DNA of 12,383 nucleotides from positions 1-12,383 of the forward strand of contig JAQCMX010000034.1 in the NCBI GenBank assembly GCA_028274885.1. The letters run 5' to 3'. Shown here piece by piece: positions 6,335-12,383 of the stretch. Under the pieces are notes generated by a model. The model had not been told where the DNA came from. It saw only the letters and a list, made by a program, of their open reading frames with translations, and did no database searches. The DNA comes from Haloarculaceae archaeon (GTDB lineage: Archaea; Halobacteriota; Halobacteria; Halobacteriales; Haloarculaceae). The translations under genes and the position numbers were made by a program. The first letter of the stretch is position 1. Every line of letters begins with the position of its first letter.

Positions 6335-6801
6335 CTACGGACAGACCTGTTCTTGAGGGGCTACGCTCCCCGTTGATTTGTCGAACAGGCGCACCGATGG
6401 CTGGGCCAGACAGCCGTTACTCCTATCCTCAGCAGGACTCGGAGTTACCGTCGCCCGCATATTCTCCGCCGCATTCAGGTCGCTGTTAGCGACCAGCTTG
6501 CAGTTCTCACACACGTACAAGCCACGCTCGACACGGTTCGAATCCGCTGTCATCCCACACGCACAGCAGGTAATCGAGGTGGCTAACTCGTACTCCTCAA
6601 CACGCTTTACCTCGATACCACGTTCTTCGGCCCTGTACTCGATGTGACTCAGCACGGTTTCAAACGCCCAATCGTGCAGACGCCTGTTCCCGTGACGACC
6701 CCAGTCTTCATCCGCACGACTGTTTTTCGGATGTCCAACCGCTATCGTCTCCACGCCACGGTCTGCACATTGGTCCACGATGTCTTTCGAGAGAGCACCG
6801 C
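6335..6801 (-). pseudogene. tnpB: RNA-guided endonuclease TnpB, N-terminally truncated
   Basis: About 155 residues of the TnpB C-terminal half remain. They include the ALSKDIVDQC helix, ETIAVGHP (RuvC-II region), WGRHGNRRLHDWAFETVLSHIEY as the helical linker, and the four-cysteine zinc ribbon (TCCACG with the second pair in YVCENC). NSDLNAAENM follows, carrying the RuvC-III Asp, and the haloarchaeal TnpB tail NGCLAQPSVRLFDKSTG and SVAPQEQV closes the protein. The RuvC-I Asp, the wedge domain and the N-terminal helical region are missing, so DNA cleavage by this protein is not expected. The frame runs open to 6877, but upstream of about 6801 it no longer resembles TnpB. The preserved zinc ribbon and absence of internal stops suggest a fairly recent truncation. 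Confidence 0.85.
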
Positions 6802-7076
6802 CACAGCGGGGTCTTTCGAGCACAGCCGGCGGAATCCGGTCCGATACTGTTGGCGGGGAACGACCCGATATCACCATCGACTGCTCCCAGGTGTCTCATT
6901 TGTCCCTGGTACGGAGGTCTCACCGAACCCCTCCGGATTTCCGAAACAGGGGCAGTCGGGGACAATCTTCTGTATCCGGGAACGGATTCACACAACCGCT
7001 CGCTGGGAGTTCCACTCGCCTACGAGGAATCCAATCGGAGCGGCCCTTCGTAACAGATCCGAGGTTGTATTCAGGA
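6802..7076. other. Stretch without a recognisable gene
   Basis: About 275 bp lie between the tnpB remnant and the ferredoxin gene. Short frames exist on both strands, but none has a recognisable motif and their compositions are Arg/Ser-rich, as expected of non-coding frames. No TnpB N-terminal signature (the RuvC-I GxDxG type) is visible in any minus-strand frame I read. The stretch probably holds debris of the deletion that removed the left part of the element. Confidence 0.5.
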
Positions 7077-7391
7077 TCACTTCCAGGGGTTTTCGACGAG
7101 TTCGGCCACAACATCCTTGCCGACTGTCACACGGCTATCTGCCCTGGGCTCGGCGATACATAGGAGCACGTATCCTGCGTCAAGATGTTTGGTCTTGAGT
7201 GCACGGGGTGGGCGCCTGTGCTCTAGCTCCCCTGCCAGTACACGCCCAGTGCAGGTGCCACAGGCCCCTGTCCGACAGCCAAACGGAAGACTCCGGTCGA
7301 CATCCTCGGCGGCCGCAAGCACCGTCTGTTCCGGTCTCACCGGGATGGTGTTTGAGATCCCATTCCGGATCAGTTCGACTGTATAGCTCAT
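7077..7391 (-). CDS. 2Fe-2S ferredoxin (plant/adrenodoxin-like, single domain)
   Basis: This 104-residue protein has the beta-grasp 2Fe-2S ferredoxin pattern: an N-terminal hairpin (YTVELIRNG), the helix ETxxAAAEDV-like segment (residues 21-31), then Cys39, Cys44 and Cys47 in FGCRTGACGTC, and Cys78 in YVLLCIAEPRADS. The C-x4-C-x2-C-x30-C spacing binds one [2Fe-2S] cluster. It is an electron carrier. It lacks the long acidic insertion of the major haloarchaeal ferredoxin (about 128 residues), so it is a minor type. The ATG at 7391 starts right before the first strand. It lies 94 bp downstream of the SBP56-family gene on the same strand, with no clear TATA box at the normal distance, so co-transcription is plausible. 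Confidence 0.9.
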   Translation of the reverse strand: MSYTVELIRNGISNTIPVRPEQTVLAAAEDVDRSLPFGCRTGACGTCTGRVLAGELEHRRPPRALKTKHLDAGYVLLCIAEPRADSRVTVGKDVVAELVENPWK

Positions 7392-7485
7392 CCTGTTTAG
7401 GGTCGTTGTGTTCCCGCCCTGAGCACCGATGTCGTGGATTTCATAGTATCGGTTGTGTGCTGCCCGCCAATACGGTCGGCTACTG

Positions 7486-8886
7486 TCACCGCCAGACGTC
7501 GCTGGTACAGTCACCGCCCGGCCAGCGAATCTCGTGGGCGCGAGCCGGCCCCTCGGGCATCTCGCCAAAGTCAACCAGGAAGTCTTCGTCGAGCGTCAGC
7601 GTCCCGTTACGGGGGTCGATATCGGCCTTCAGCATCACCGAACCCTCCTCGGACATCTCCGGGAAAAACTGGTTATCCCACGAGGAAAAAAGCGATGAGG
7701 TCCAGTACAATCGCTCACCGTCTAAGGAAAGCTGAAGCATCTGGGGGCCACCGGTCAGTTCACGATCCCCCAACGACTGACACTCACCGAAGAAGCCGCC
7801 AAGCGAGATTGAATCGGCCTTCCGCGGGTTCGCAGGATCCGAGATGTCGTACATCCAGACTTCGCCGTGTAGCCAGTTTGAACCGTACAGATAACGATCA
7901 TCCATCGAGACCAGGATATCTGTCGGCAGTGCCGGCACCGGCATGTCCCAGTCGGGGTGTTCCTCGGCCTCGAAGTCGATCGCTTTCTCTGCATGCCAGT
8001 TACCACCCTCGTTGGAGAAGTAGAAAATGTTCGATGAAAGTGCTGCGCCAACGTAACCGTGGGTCGATTCCGGAGAGTGCAGGAACCGGACTTCCAGGGG
8101 TATCTGCCCCTCCTCGCCCAGGTCCAGCGTCTCCTCGTGACTTCTGTTCTCCCAGTCCCAGACGTGGAGTCGTTGCCCGTAGTCCCCATTCTCGACATCC
8201 TCGAGATCGAAACCCGGGTAGTACGTCTTCGGTGCGGCCCACTCACTCGAGATCATCACGTTGTGCCGGGGTTGATACCAGTAGTCGTAGTTCATCTGCA
8301 TCTCGCCGCTGTCGGCCTCCCAGCGGCCTTTGATCTCAAAATCCTCACCGAGTTCAAGAAACCCACCCGGTAGATCGCCGTCTGCATCACCGAGCATACT
8401 GATGACGATGTTGCCGCCCGGGACGCAGTGGACGGTGTGCGGTGCCGAAAGATCATGCTCGAAAACCCTCTCGGGTTCGATGACTTTCTCGATTTCCGGC
8501 TCACGACGATCAGTCGCATCGATGATGTGAATCCGCGACGATCGCTGCCCCGGGACCACGAGGTGACTGCGCTCTAACCCTTCGGCATGACATGAGGACG
8601 AACAGGCGTTCCAGCCGAAGTGGTGCAACTCGTCACCCTCGTTGGGCATTGCTATCCGGTTGATCACCTCCTGATATGTATCTGAACCGGGATCAACATC
8701 GACGACGGCGACGAAATCAGGGGCATCGACATCTGTTCCGACGTACAACCCCATTACGTAGGCCAGCTTTTCAGGTTCAGCTTGCTCGATTGCTGCCTGC
8801 GGTGTGGCGTAGCCAGGGCCAACGTGGTGATCGTGGTCCTCGTGATCGGCGCTGCTCATATCCGTTGGTGACTCCGCATCACTCAT
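7486..8886 (-). CDS. Selenium-binding protein family / methanethiol oxidase (SBP56)
   Basis: This 466-residue protein matches the SBP56/SELENBP1 family end to end (human protein about 472). Characterised members oxidise methanethiol to formaldehyde, H2S and H2O2 with a metal centre. Visible motifs: GPGYATP (23-29), DELHHFGWNACSSSCH (85-100, with the conserved GWNxCSS), HTVHC (150-154), YDYWYQPRHNVMISSEWAAP (200-219), IPLEVRFLH (262-270), NWLHGEVWMYDISDP (337-351), GGPQMLQLSLDG (379-390) and HEIRWPGGDCTSD (451-463). His89/90, His150, His153, His339 and His451 are candidate metal ligands. The N-terminus carries a His-rich HEDHDHH (15-21) where the human protein has a CGNC motif. No Tat or Sec signal is seen, so it is probably cytosolic. 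The ATG at 8886 is chosen by promoter distance. The ferredoxin gene lies downstream. Confidence 0.92.
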   Translation of the reverse strand: MSDAESPTDMSSADHEDHDHHVGPGYATPQAAIEQAEPEKLAYVMGLYVGTDVDAPDFVAVVDVDPGSDTYQEVINRIAMPNEGDELHHFGWNACSSSCHAEGLERSHLVVPGQRSSRIHIIDATDRREPEIEKVIEPERVFEHDLSAPHTVHCVPGGNIVISMLGDADGDLPGGFLELGEDFEIKGRWEADSGEMQMNYDYWYQPRHNVMISSEWAAPKTYYPGFDLEDVENGDYGQRLHVWDWENRSHEETLDLGEEGQIPLEVRFLHSPESTHGYVGAALSSNIFYFSNEGGNWHAEKAIDFEAEEHPDWDMPVPALPTDILVSMDDRYLYGSNWLHGEVWMYDISDPANPRKADSISLGGFFGECQSLGDRELTGGPQMLQLSLDGERLYWTSSLFSSWDNQFFPEMSEEGSVMLKADIDPRNGTLTLDEDFLVDFGEMPEGPARAHEIRWPGGDCTSDVWR

Positions 8887-8907
8887 GTATTATCATTAGT
8901 GCCCAAC

Positions 8908-8916
8908 GGTAAAAAG
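8908..8916 (-). promoter_or_regulatory. Proximal TATA-like box of the SBP56 gene
   Basis: Minus-strand CTTTTTACC lies 22-30 nt before the ATG at 8886, consistent with a leaderless transcript. The stronger box at 8947-8954 could instead give a leader of about 35-40 nt. Confidence 0.4.
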
Positions 8917-8946
8917 TAATCTGACAGCATAACATCCATTACATCG

Positions 8947-8956
8947 TATATAAAAG
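8947..8956. promoter_or_regulatory. Strong TATA box, usable in either direction
   Basis: The plus strand reads TATATAAAAG. The minus strand reads CTTTTATATA, which contains TTTATATA, an exact box A match, so the minus orientation (towards the SBP56 gene) is the better fit. If used on the plus strand it would start transcription near 8978-8984, just before the GTG of the interrupted ORF at 8987. Confidence 0.5.
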
Positions 8957-8986
8957 CGGCTTAACACTCACAGCGAAGTTGTCGAG

Positions 8987-9304
8987 GTGATCCTCCCGGA
9001 CACAGTCAAACATGCTGATACTGATTATCGCGAGTCTGTACCGCTTTCGCGGATCAAAACGGCTGTTTCACGCCATGACACAGCACTATCTGTTGCGTGG
9101 TGAGATCCGCAGTGTCTGTCGGTTCCAGATCAACCGACGGGCCGTCAGACGGCAGCGACAGCCAGCAATACTCACCCTGACGAAATCGTCACTGATTGGG
9201 TGTGCTCGCTGTCCGGCGAACTTTCCAGAACGAGCGCCCAGAGCAACAAAACACACGCGGCAGATACTGAACATCCGATATGTCTGGGTCGGTTCGGTGA
9301 GTAA
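8987..9304 (+). other. Weak reading frame interrupted by one TGA, possible pseudogene
   Basis: This describes the 435-bp gap 8887-9321. A plus-strand frame is open from 8954 to the TAA at 9302-9304, except for a TGA at 9101-9103. From GTG 8987 it would give 38 residues (ILPDTVKHADTDYRESVPL then SRIKTAVSRHDTALSVAW) and, beyond the TGA, 66 more ending LGRFGE. The composition is mildly acidic and Asp/Thr/Ser-rich, closer to haloarchaeal protein than neighbouring shadow frames, but no family is recognised. Frames of this length arise by chance in this base composition. A competing plus-strand ATG frame at 9012 runs on antisense into the sulfatase gene and looks spurious. Nothing else is seen in the gap. 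Confidence 0.25.
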
Positions 9305-9321
9305 CCTTCCGAGAGACGTGA

Positions 9322-10869
9322 TCAGCGGATGTATCCAAGATCCTCTAGCTTTTTTTCCAGTTCCTCATCGATCTCTGTTGTCTTCTGGGTCACGAGGTCG
9401 CTGTCGCTCAGTGGGTCGTACACCTCGGCGACGCGCTCGTGTGGCTCCCGGGACTGTATCGTCACGTCGTCGGTCCTATCAACGTCGAGAGTCACGTACT
9501 GATCGCCCTTTTGTGCGAACTTCCGGACCGACCCGTCCCGAGTCTCGTAGACCGCACGCCACGGTCCGACGTACTTCTCAACCCCCTCAACTGACCTGTA
9601 CTTCGTGACCTTCTCCTCGGGGAGTCGGAAGGTGGAGGCCAACACGACGCCGTCACCGATTAGTTGCTCCGGTCCGGCCTCGTCCGTGGCTGCTGTGCGC
9701 ATCACCGCCGGCATATCGGTCAGGGAGACCGGGTCCGTGACGAGTTCCGCCTCGTTCTGGCCGGGGTAACTGATCACCAGCGGGACGTGTGTCAGCACCT
9801 CGTGGATCCCCCACTTGTGATCCCGGAGACGCACGTCCTCGTTGAGGCGACTCCGTTCGCCGAAGGCCTCGCCGTGGTCGCTCGTGACGATCAGGAGCGT
9901 CTCCGACAGCAGCCCCCGGTCTTCCAGTCCCGTCACCAGGTCACGGACGATGGCATCTGACTGTCTGATTGCCCCATCGTACAGCGGTTCCAGCGCTTCG
10001 ATCTGGTCCCACCCGCGCCCTCGGAGGGTCTCCCAGACGCTCGGTTTCCTCTCCGCTTGGATCTGCCAGTGCCGCTGTTGTGCCCAGCGGTCGAACTCCG
10101 GGTTGGGTTCATACGGTGAGTGTGGATCCATCAGGTTGATACACGCTGCCCAGGGGCCGTTCTGTCCGGACTCCCACTCCAGGAAGGCATCGGTGAACGC
10201 CTTGCCATACAGCGTCTTGTACCCCGACGCCGACGATCCGGGGAGACCGACAGTCTCGGCTACGTCGTTGATCCTGCCGGTGACGCTTTCGGTCAGTTTC
10301 CCGAGTGTGCCCCCTTTCGCTCCGGTCCCTGTCGTCTCCGGTTCGCCCTCGACCTGCTTGTTCTGTTGTGTCCCGTCCGGTTGTGCAGTATCCTGAGACC
10401 GGATGGACGCTGTGAGACGAGCGACCCCGTCGTACGCCCGGAAGTAGGTACGTTTGAGTACCGTCCCGTCGAGTTTGTTCTCTATGCGCTCTGCCAGTGG
10501 ATAGCGTGGTTCGTGGATGTGCCCGAAACTCTCACTCAGATTCGAGGCGTTCGAGACGATCCGATTGTTGGTGAACAGACCCGTCTCGTAGCCGAAGTCG
10601 GCGCCGAGTTCGTGCCATATCGTTCGGCTGGGCTCGATCCGTGTGGTGTGGCGCATCGCCCGGTGCTCCTCGACGTGTTCCCCGGTGAACATGCTCACGT
10701 GGCTCGCAATACTGTGGATCCCGGGCGCTCTGGCTTGCGTGTACACCGTCGAGCGGTCCGCAAACTCCGAGAGAAACGGCGTCGTTTCCCGATCGTGGCC
10801 GTGGAGACTCGTGTTTTTCGCCCGAACGGAGTCGAGAACCACGAGCAAGACGTTGTTCCGTTCGTTCAC
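9322..10869 (-). CDS. Sulfatase-like hydrolase (alkaline phosphatase superfamily)
   Basis: This 515-residue protein shows the sulfatase layout. An N-terminal metal-binding strand NVLLVVLDSVRAKNTSLHGH (6-25) carries Asp13. ARAPGIHSIASHVSMFTGEH (46-65) is at the nucleophile site, LMDPHSPYEPN (246-256) has His250, TSDHGEAFGE (329-338) has Asp331 and His332, and HKWGIHE (351-357) follows. The C-terminus ends in the KKLEDLGYIR tail common in this group. Classical sulfatases carry C/S-x-P-x-R, whose Cys/Ser becomes formylglycine; here the aligned residues are Ser53-x-Ala-x-His, so that modification is unlikely. The protein may therefore be a phosphotransferase or phosphodiesterase rather than a sulfatase. 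Residues 155-205 form a polar, low-complexity insertion. There is no signal peptide. The GTG start at 10869 has a TATA box 22-31 nt upstream. Confidence 0.88.
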   Translation of the reverse strand: MNERNNVLLVVLDSVRAKNTSLHGHDRETTPFLSEFADRSTVYTQARAPGIHSIASHVSMFTGEHVEEHRAMRHTTRIEPSRTIWHELGADFGYETGLFTNNRIVSNASNLSESFGHIHEPRYPLAERIENKLDGTVLKRTYFRAYDGVARLTASIRSQDTAQPDGTQQNKQVEGEPETTGTGAKGGTLGKLTESVTGRINDVAETVGLPGSSASGYKTLYGKAFTDAFLEWESGQNGPWAACINLMDPHSPYEPNPEFDRWAQQRHWQIQAERKPSVWETLRGRGWDQIEALEPLYDGAIRQSDAIVRDLVTGLEDRGLLSETLLIVTSDHGEAFGERSRLNEDVRLRDHKWGIHEVLTHVPLVISYPGQNEAELVTDPVSLTDMPAVMRTAATDEAGPEQLIGDGVVLASTFRLPEEKVTKYRSVEGVEKYVGPWRAVYETRDGSVRKFAQKGDQYVTLDVDRTDDVTIQSREPHERVAEVYDPLSDSDLVTQKTTEIDEELEKKLEDLGYIR

Positions 10870-10890
10870 AGGTGTCCGTACACTCGCCTC

Positions 10891-10900
10891 GGTATAAAAT
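10891..10900 (-). promoter_or_regulatory. TATA box of the sulfatase-like gene
   Basis: The minus strand reads ATTTTATACC, 22-31 nt before the GTG at 10869. It supports that start codon and a leaderless transcript. It shares a 141-bp divergent region with the dehydrogenase promoter. Confidence 0.6.
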
Positions 10901-10982
10901 CACGGATGTGCTTCCCGCGTCCGCCCCTGTTGTCCGTCGGTGACAGATCGCCTGAACGATCACTTCCAGCGCCTTCGAAACG

Positions 10983-10990
10983 TTATTTAG
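10983..10990 (+). promoter_or_regulatory. TATA box of the PQQ-type dehydrogenase gene
   Basis: TTATTTAG lies 21-28 nt before the ATG at 11011, giving a leaderless or nearly leaderless message. The frame upstream of this ATG is open for almost 300 codons, but only because it runs antisense to the sulfatase gene. Confidence 0.55.
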
Positions 10991-11010
10991 TCGTGTCTCA
11001 AAGGATTCAG

Positions 11011-12381
11011 ATGATGAACGAGGATTCACTTAGTCGTCGCCAGTTCCTCGCAACAGGAATCGCGGCCGGAGCGGCCAGCGTCGCGGGCTGTACGCTGGGA
11101 ACGAGTACCGAGAGTTCGCGCACCGAGGGCCCCGAAATCGGTCTCGAAGCGGAGGTGTCAGGGCTTACCTTTCCGACCGGTATGGCCTTTCTTCCGAACG
11201 GCGACAGCCTCCTGATCGAACGGACCGGGCAGGTGCTTCGACAGACAGGGGATGGTCTCGCCGACGGGGTGTTTCTCGACGTCAGCGATCAGATGGCGGA
11301 AGTCTCCGATGAAAAGGGACTGATCGGTCTCGCCGTCCACCCCGAATTCTCGGACAACCGGCGGTTCTATCTCCGGTACAGCGGTGCGCTCCCCGAATCC
11401 ATGTCCGACGAGGGCCTGTCACACATTGCAGTCCTCTCGGAGTTCCAGGCCACCGAGGACCTCGGGGGGGTCGTGCCCGACTCCCAGCGCCGGATCCTCG
11501 AGGTTCCCGAACCTGGATCCGTCCACAACGCCGGGGCCATTACTTTCGGACCCGACGGGTATCTTTACGTCGCACTTGGCGACGGGCAGCGGACCAGTTT
11601 CGGCGACGAGGGCACCTCCTGGTGGCACGACCAGGGACAGGCCGCCCAGAACACGACCGACAATCTCCTGGGCGGGATTCTCCGGATAGACGTCGACGAG
11701 AGGGCGGGCGAACGGGCGTATGGTGTTCCGCCGGACAACCCGCTTGTCGGCGAGACGGGCCGTAACGAGTACTACGCCTGGGGGCTGCGCAACCCATATC
11801 GTATGTCCTTCGACGGCGAGGACCTGTACGTCGCGGACGTGGGCGAACACATTCGTGAGTCAGTGTACATCATCGAGAAGGGCGCCAATCACGGCTGGCC
11901 GATCGTGGAGGGCTCTTCGTGTGCGCCCAGTACCTCAATCGGGCACGCCGTGGCTGACAATCCGCTGAACCTGTTCAATCCGAAAACCTGGCAGTCTCTC
12001 ACGAACCGGATATCCCCGGTCAAAGTCTGTCCCGGCGACACCGATGGCGGTCTGAACGACCCGATCATCGAGTACAACCGGCCGGGTTCCCGTGCGGTCA
12101 CTGGTGGGTACGTTTACCGCGGCGAGGATGTTCCGGCGCTGCAGGGGCGATATATCTTCGGTGACTTTGCCGCACCCTCCCCGATCTTTGCTACCGAGCG
12201 CCCTGACGACGGCGGGAAACCCTGGCCGATGTCCGAGCTTGTCGTCTCCGGAACCGAGAGCGGACGGTTGTCCGAGGCACTGCTCGCCCTGGCTCGTGAT
12301 CCGCAAGGGGAAATCTACGTTCTCACGTCCGCGTTCACAGAAGGGAGCGGCCGTGTCCGGCGGATCGTGGCTGTGGAGTAA
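11011..12381 (+). CDS. PQQ-type sugar dehydrogenase (glucose/sorbosone dehydrogenase fold), Tat lipoprotein
   Basis: This 456-residue protein has a Tat signal (LSRRQFLATGIAAGAASVAG, 7-26) ending in a lipobox with Cys27, so it should be exported folded and anchored by a lipid at the outer face of the membrane. The mature part is a six-bladed beta-propeller of the soluble glucose/sorbosone dehydrogenase type: GLTFPTGMAFLPNGD (51-65), GLIGLAVHPEF (103-113), HNAGAITFGPDGYLYVALGD (172-191, with the conserved His172), DNLLGGILRIDV (217-228), WGLRNPYRMSFD (257-268), VADVGE (274-279), VTGGYVYRG (363-371) and RYIFGDF (380-386). Such enzymes oxidise aldose sugars with PQQ, but many family members have no demonstrated cofactor. 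Cys304 and Cys340 could form a disulphide. ATGs at 11011 and 11014 are both possible starts. The stop lies 2 bp before the window end. Confidence 0.9.
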   Translation: MMNEDSLSRRQFLATGIAAGAASVAGCTLGTSTESSRTEGPEIGLEAEVSGLTFPTGMAFLPNGDSLLIERTGQVLRQTGDGLADGVFLDVSDQMAEVSDEKGLIGLAVHPEFSDNRRFYLRYSGALPESMSDEGLSHIAVLSEFQATEDLGGVVPDSQRRILEVPEPGSVHNAGAITFGPDGYLYVALGDGQRTSFGDEGTSWWHDQGQAAQNTTDNLLGGILRIDVDERAGERAYGVPPDNPLVGETGRNEYYAWGLRNPYRMSFDGEDLYVADVGEHIRESVYIIEKGANHGWPIVEGSSCAPSTSIGHAVADNPLNLFNPKTWQSLTNRISPVKVCPGDTDGGLNDPIIEYNRPGSRAVTGGYVYRGEDVPALQGRYIFGDFAAPSPIFATERPDDGGKPWPMSELVVSGTESGRLSEALLALARDPQGEIYVLTSAFTEGSGRVRRIVAVE

Positions 12382-12383
12382 TC

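Larger units (their letters stand above)
6269..6801 (-). mobile_element. IS200/IS605-type element remnant (tnpB 3' part plus right end)
   Basis: The minus-strand sequence contains the 3' part of a tnpB and, after its stop, 66 nt that look like an IS200/IS605 right end. These include a perfect 8-bp hairpin (6294-6312) and, closing the element, CACGGCGAGGAGGAGGTCA (6269-6287, minus strand). From memory, this G-rich ending resembles right ends of haloarchaeal IS1341-type elements. The left end, any tnpA and the first half or more of tnpB are absent, so the element cannot move by itself. The boundary at 6801 is where recognisable TnpB similarity stops and is approximate. Confidence 0.65.

Noticed and set aside
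6802..7076. Missing TnpB N-terminus in a shifted frame
   Set aside because: I read the minus-strand frames and found no RuvC-I motif or other TnpB N-terminal signature, so this is a truncation rather than a frameshift.
7434..8333. 299-residue plus-strand frame
   Set aside because: It is antisense to the SBP56 gene, extremely rich in Arg, Ser and Pro, and has no family motif; this is typical of a shadow frame.
8916..8942. GTAAT/ATTAC inverted repeat upstream of the SBP56 gene as an operator
   Set aside because: The arms are only 5 nt with a 17-nt spacer and do not extend; this is expected by chance in an AT-rich promoter.
9101..9103. TGA as a selenocysteine codon, given the nearby selenium-binding protein
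   Set aside because: Haloarchaea are not known to make selenoproteins, the family name SBP56 does not imply selenocysteine, and no SECIS-like hairpin was evident.
9012..9608. 198-residue plus-strand frame starting with a hydrophobic stretch
   Set aside because: Its second half is antisense to the sulfatase-like gene and is Arg/Ser-rich; there are no motifs or SD sequence.
10120..11010. N-terminal 297-residue extension of the PQQ-type dehydrogenase frame
   Set aside because: It is antisense to the sulfatase-like gene. The Tat signal and TATA box place the true start at 11011.
1..12383. CRISPR array, tRNA or defence cluster
   Set aside because: No regularly spaced repeats, cloverleaf structures or defence-type gene groups are visible; the genes are mostly single units with household or sugar/sulfur roles.

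Overview
The window reads as a haloarchaeal (class Halobacteria) chromosome segment. The predicted proteins are rich in Asp and Glu, the genes encode an archaeal thermosome and the archaeal/eukaryal ribosomal protein S17e, and several genes start 22-30 nt after a TTATA-type box, as in leaderless archaeal transcription. One Tat-dependent lipoprotein signal and an IS200/IS605-type TnpB remnant with haloarchaeal features also fit. There are no confident tRNA, rRNA or CRISPR features.

Layout. (1) 1-2148: the N-terminus of a probable isochorismate synthase runs off the left edge on the minus strand. A divergent family 2 glycosyltransferase follows, facing a minus-strand amidohydrolase-fold protein whose usual metal ligands are mostly replaced. 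(2) 2149-4483: a 110-bp divergent promoter region separates the amidohydrolase from a 527-residue thermosome subunit without a Gly/Met tail. Then come ribosomal protein S17e and a convergent small winged-helix-like protein that ends only 6 bp away. (3) 4576-6131: an extended SDR (NAD-dependent epimerase/dehydratase-like) converges on a compact 191-residue FAD oxidoreductase. (4) 6269-7076: the C-terminal part of a tnpB with a likely IS right end and hairpin, then about 275 bp with no recognisable gene. (5) 7077-8886: a 2Fe-2S ferredoxin lies downstream of a selenium-binding protein/methanethiol oxidase (SBP56) on the minus strand. (6) 8887-9321: an AT-rich promoter region and a weak ORF interrupted by TGA. 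(7) 9322-12381: a sulfatase/alkaline-phosphatase superfamily protein, divergent from a Tat-exported lipoprotein of the PQQ-type glucose/sorbosone dehydrogenase fold.

Most genes look like single transcription units with their own promoter; the only probable co-directional pair is SBP56-ferredoxin. Core functions (protein folding, translation, menaquinone synthesis) are mixed with accessory surface, sugar and sulfur functions. I see no clear new defence or mobile system. The points most worth a second look are the metal-site-depleted amidohydrolase homologue, the tnpB/RNA remnant, the SBP56-ferredoxin pair and the TGA-interrupted ORF behind a strong TATA box.
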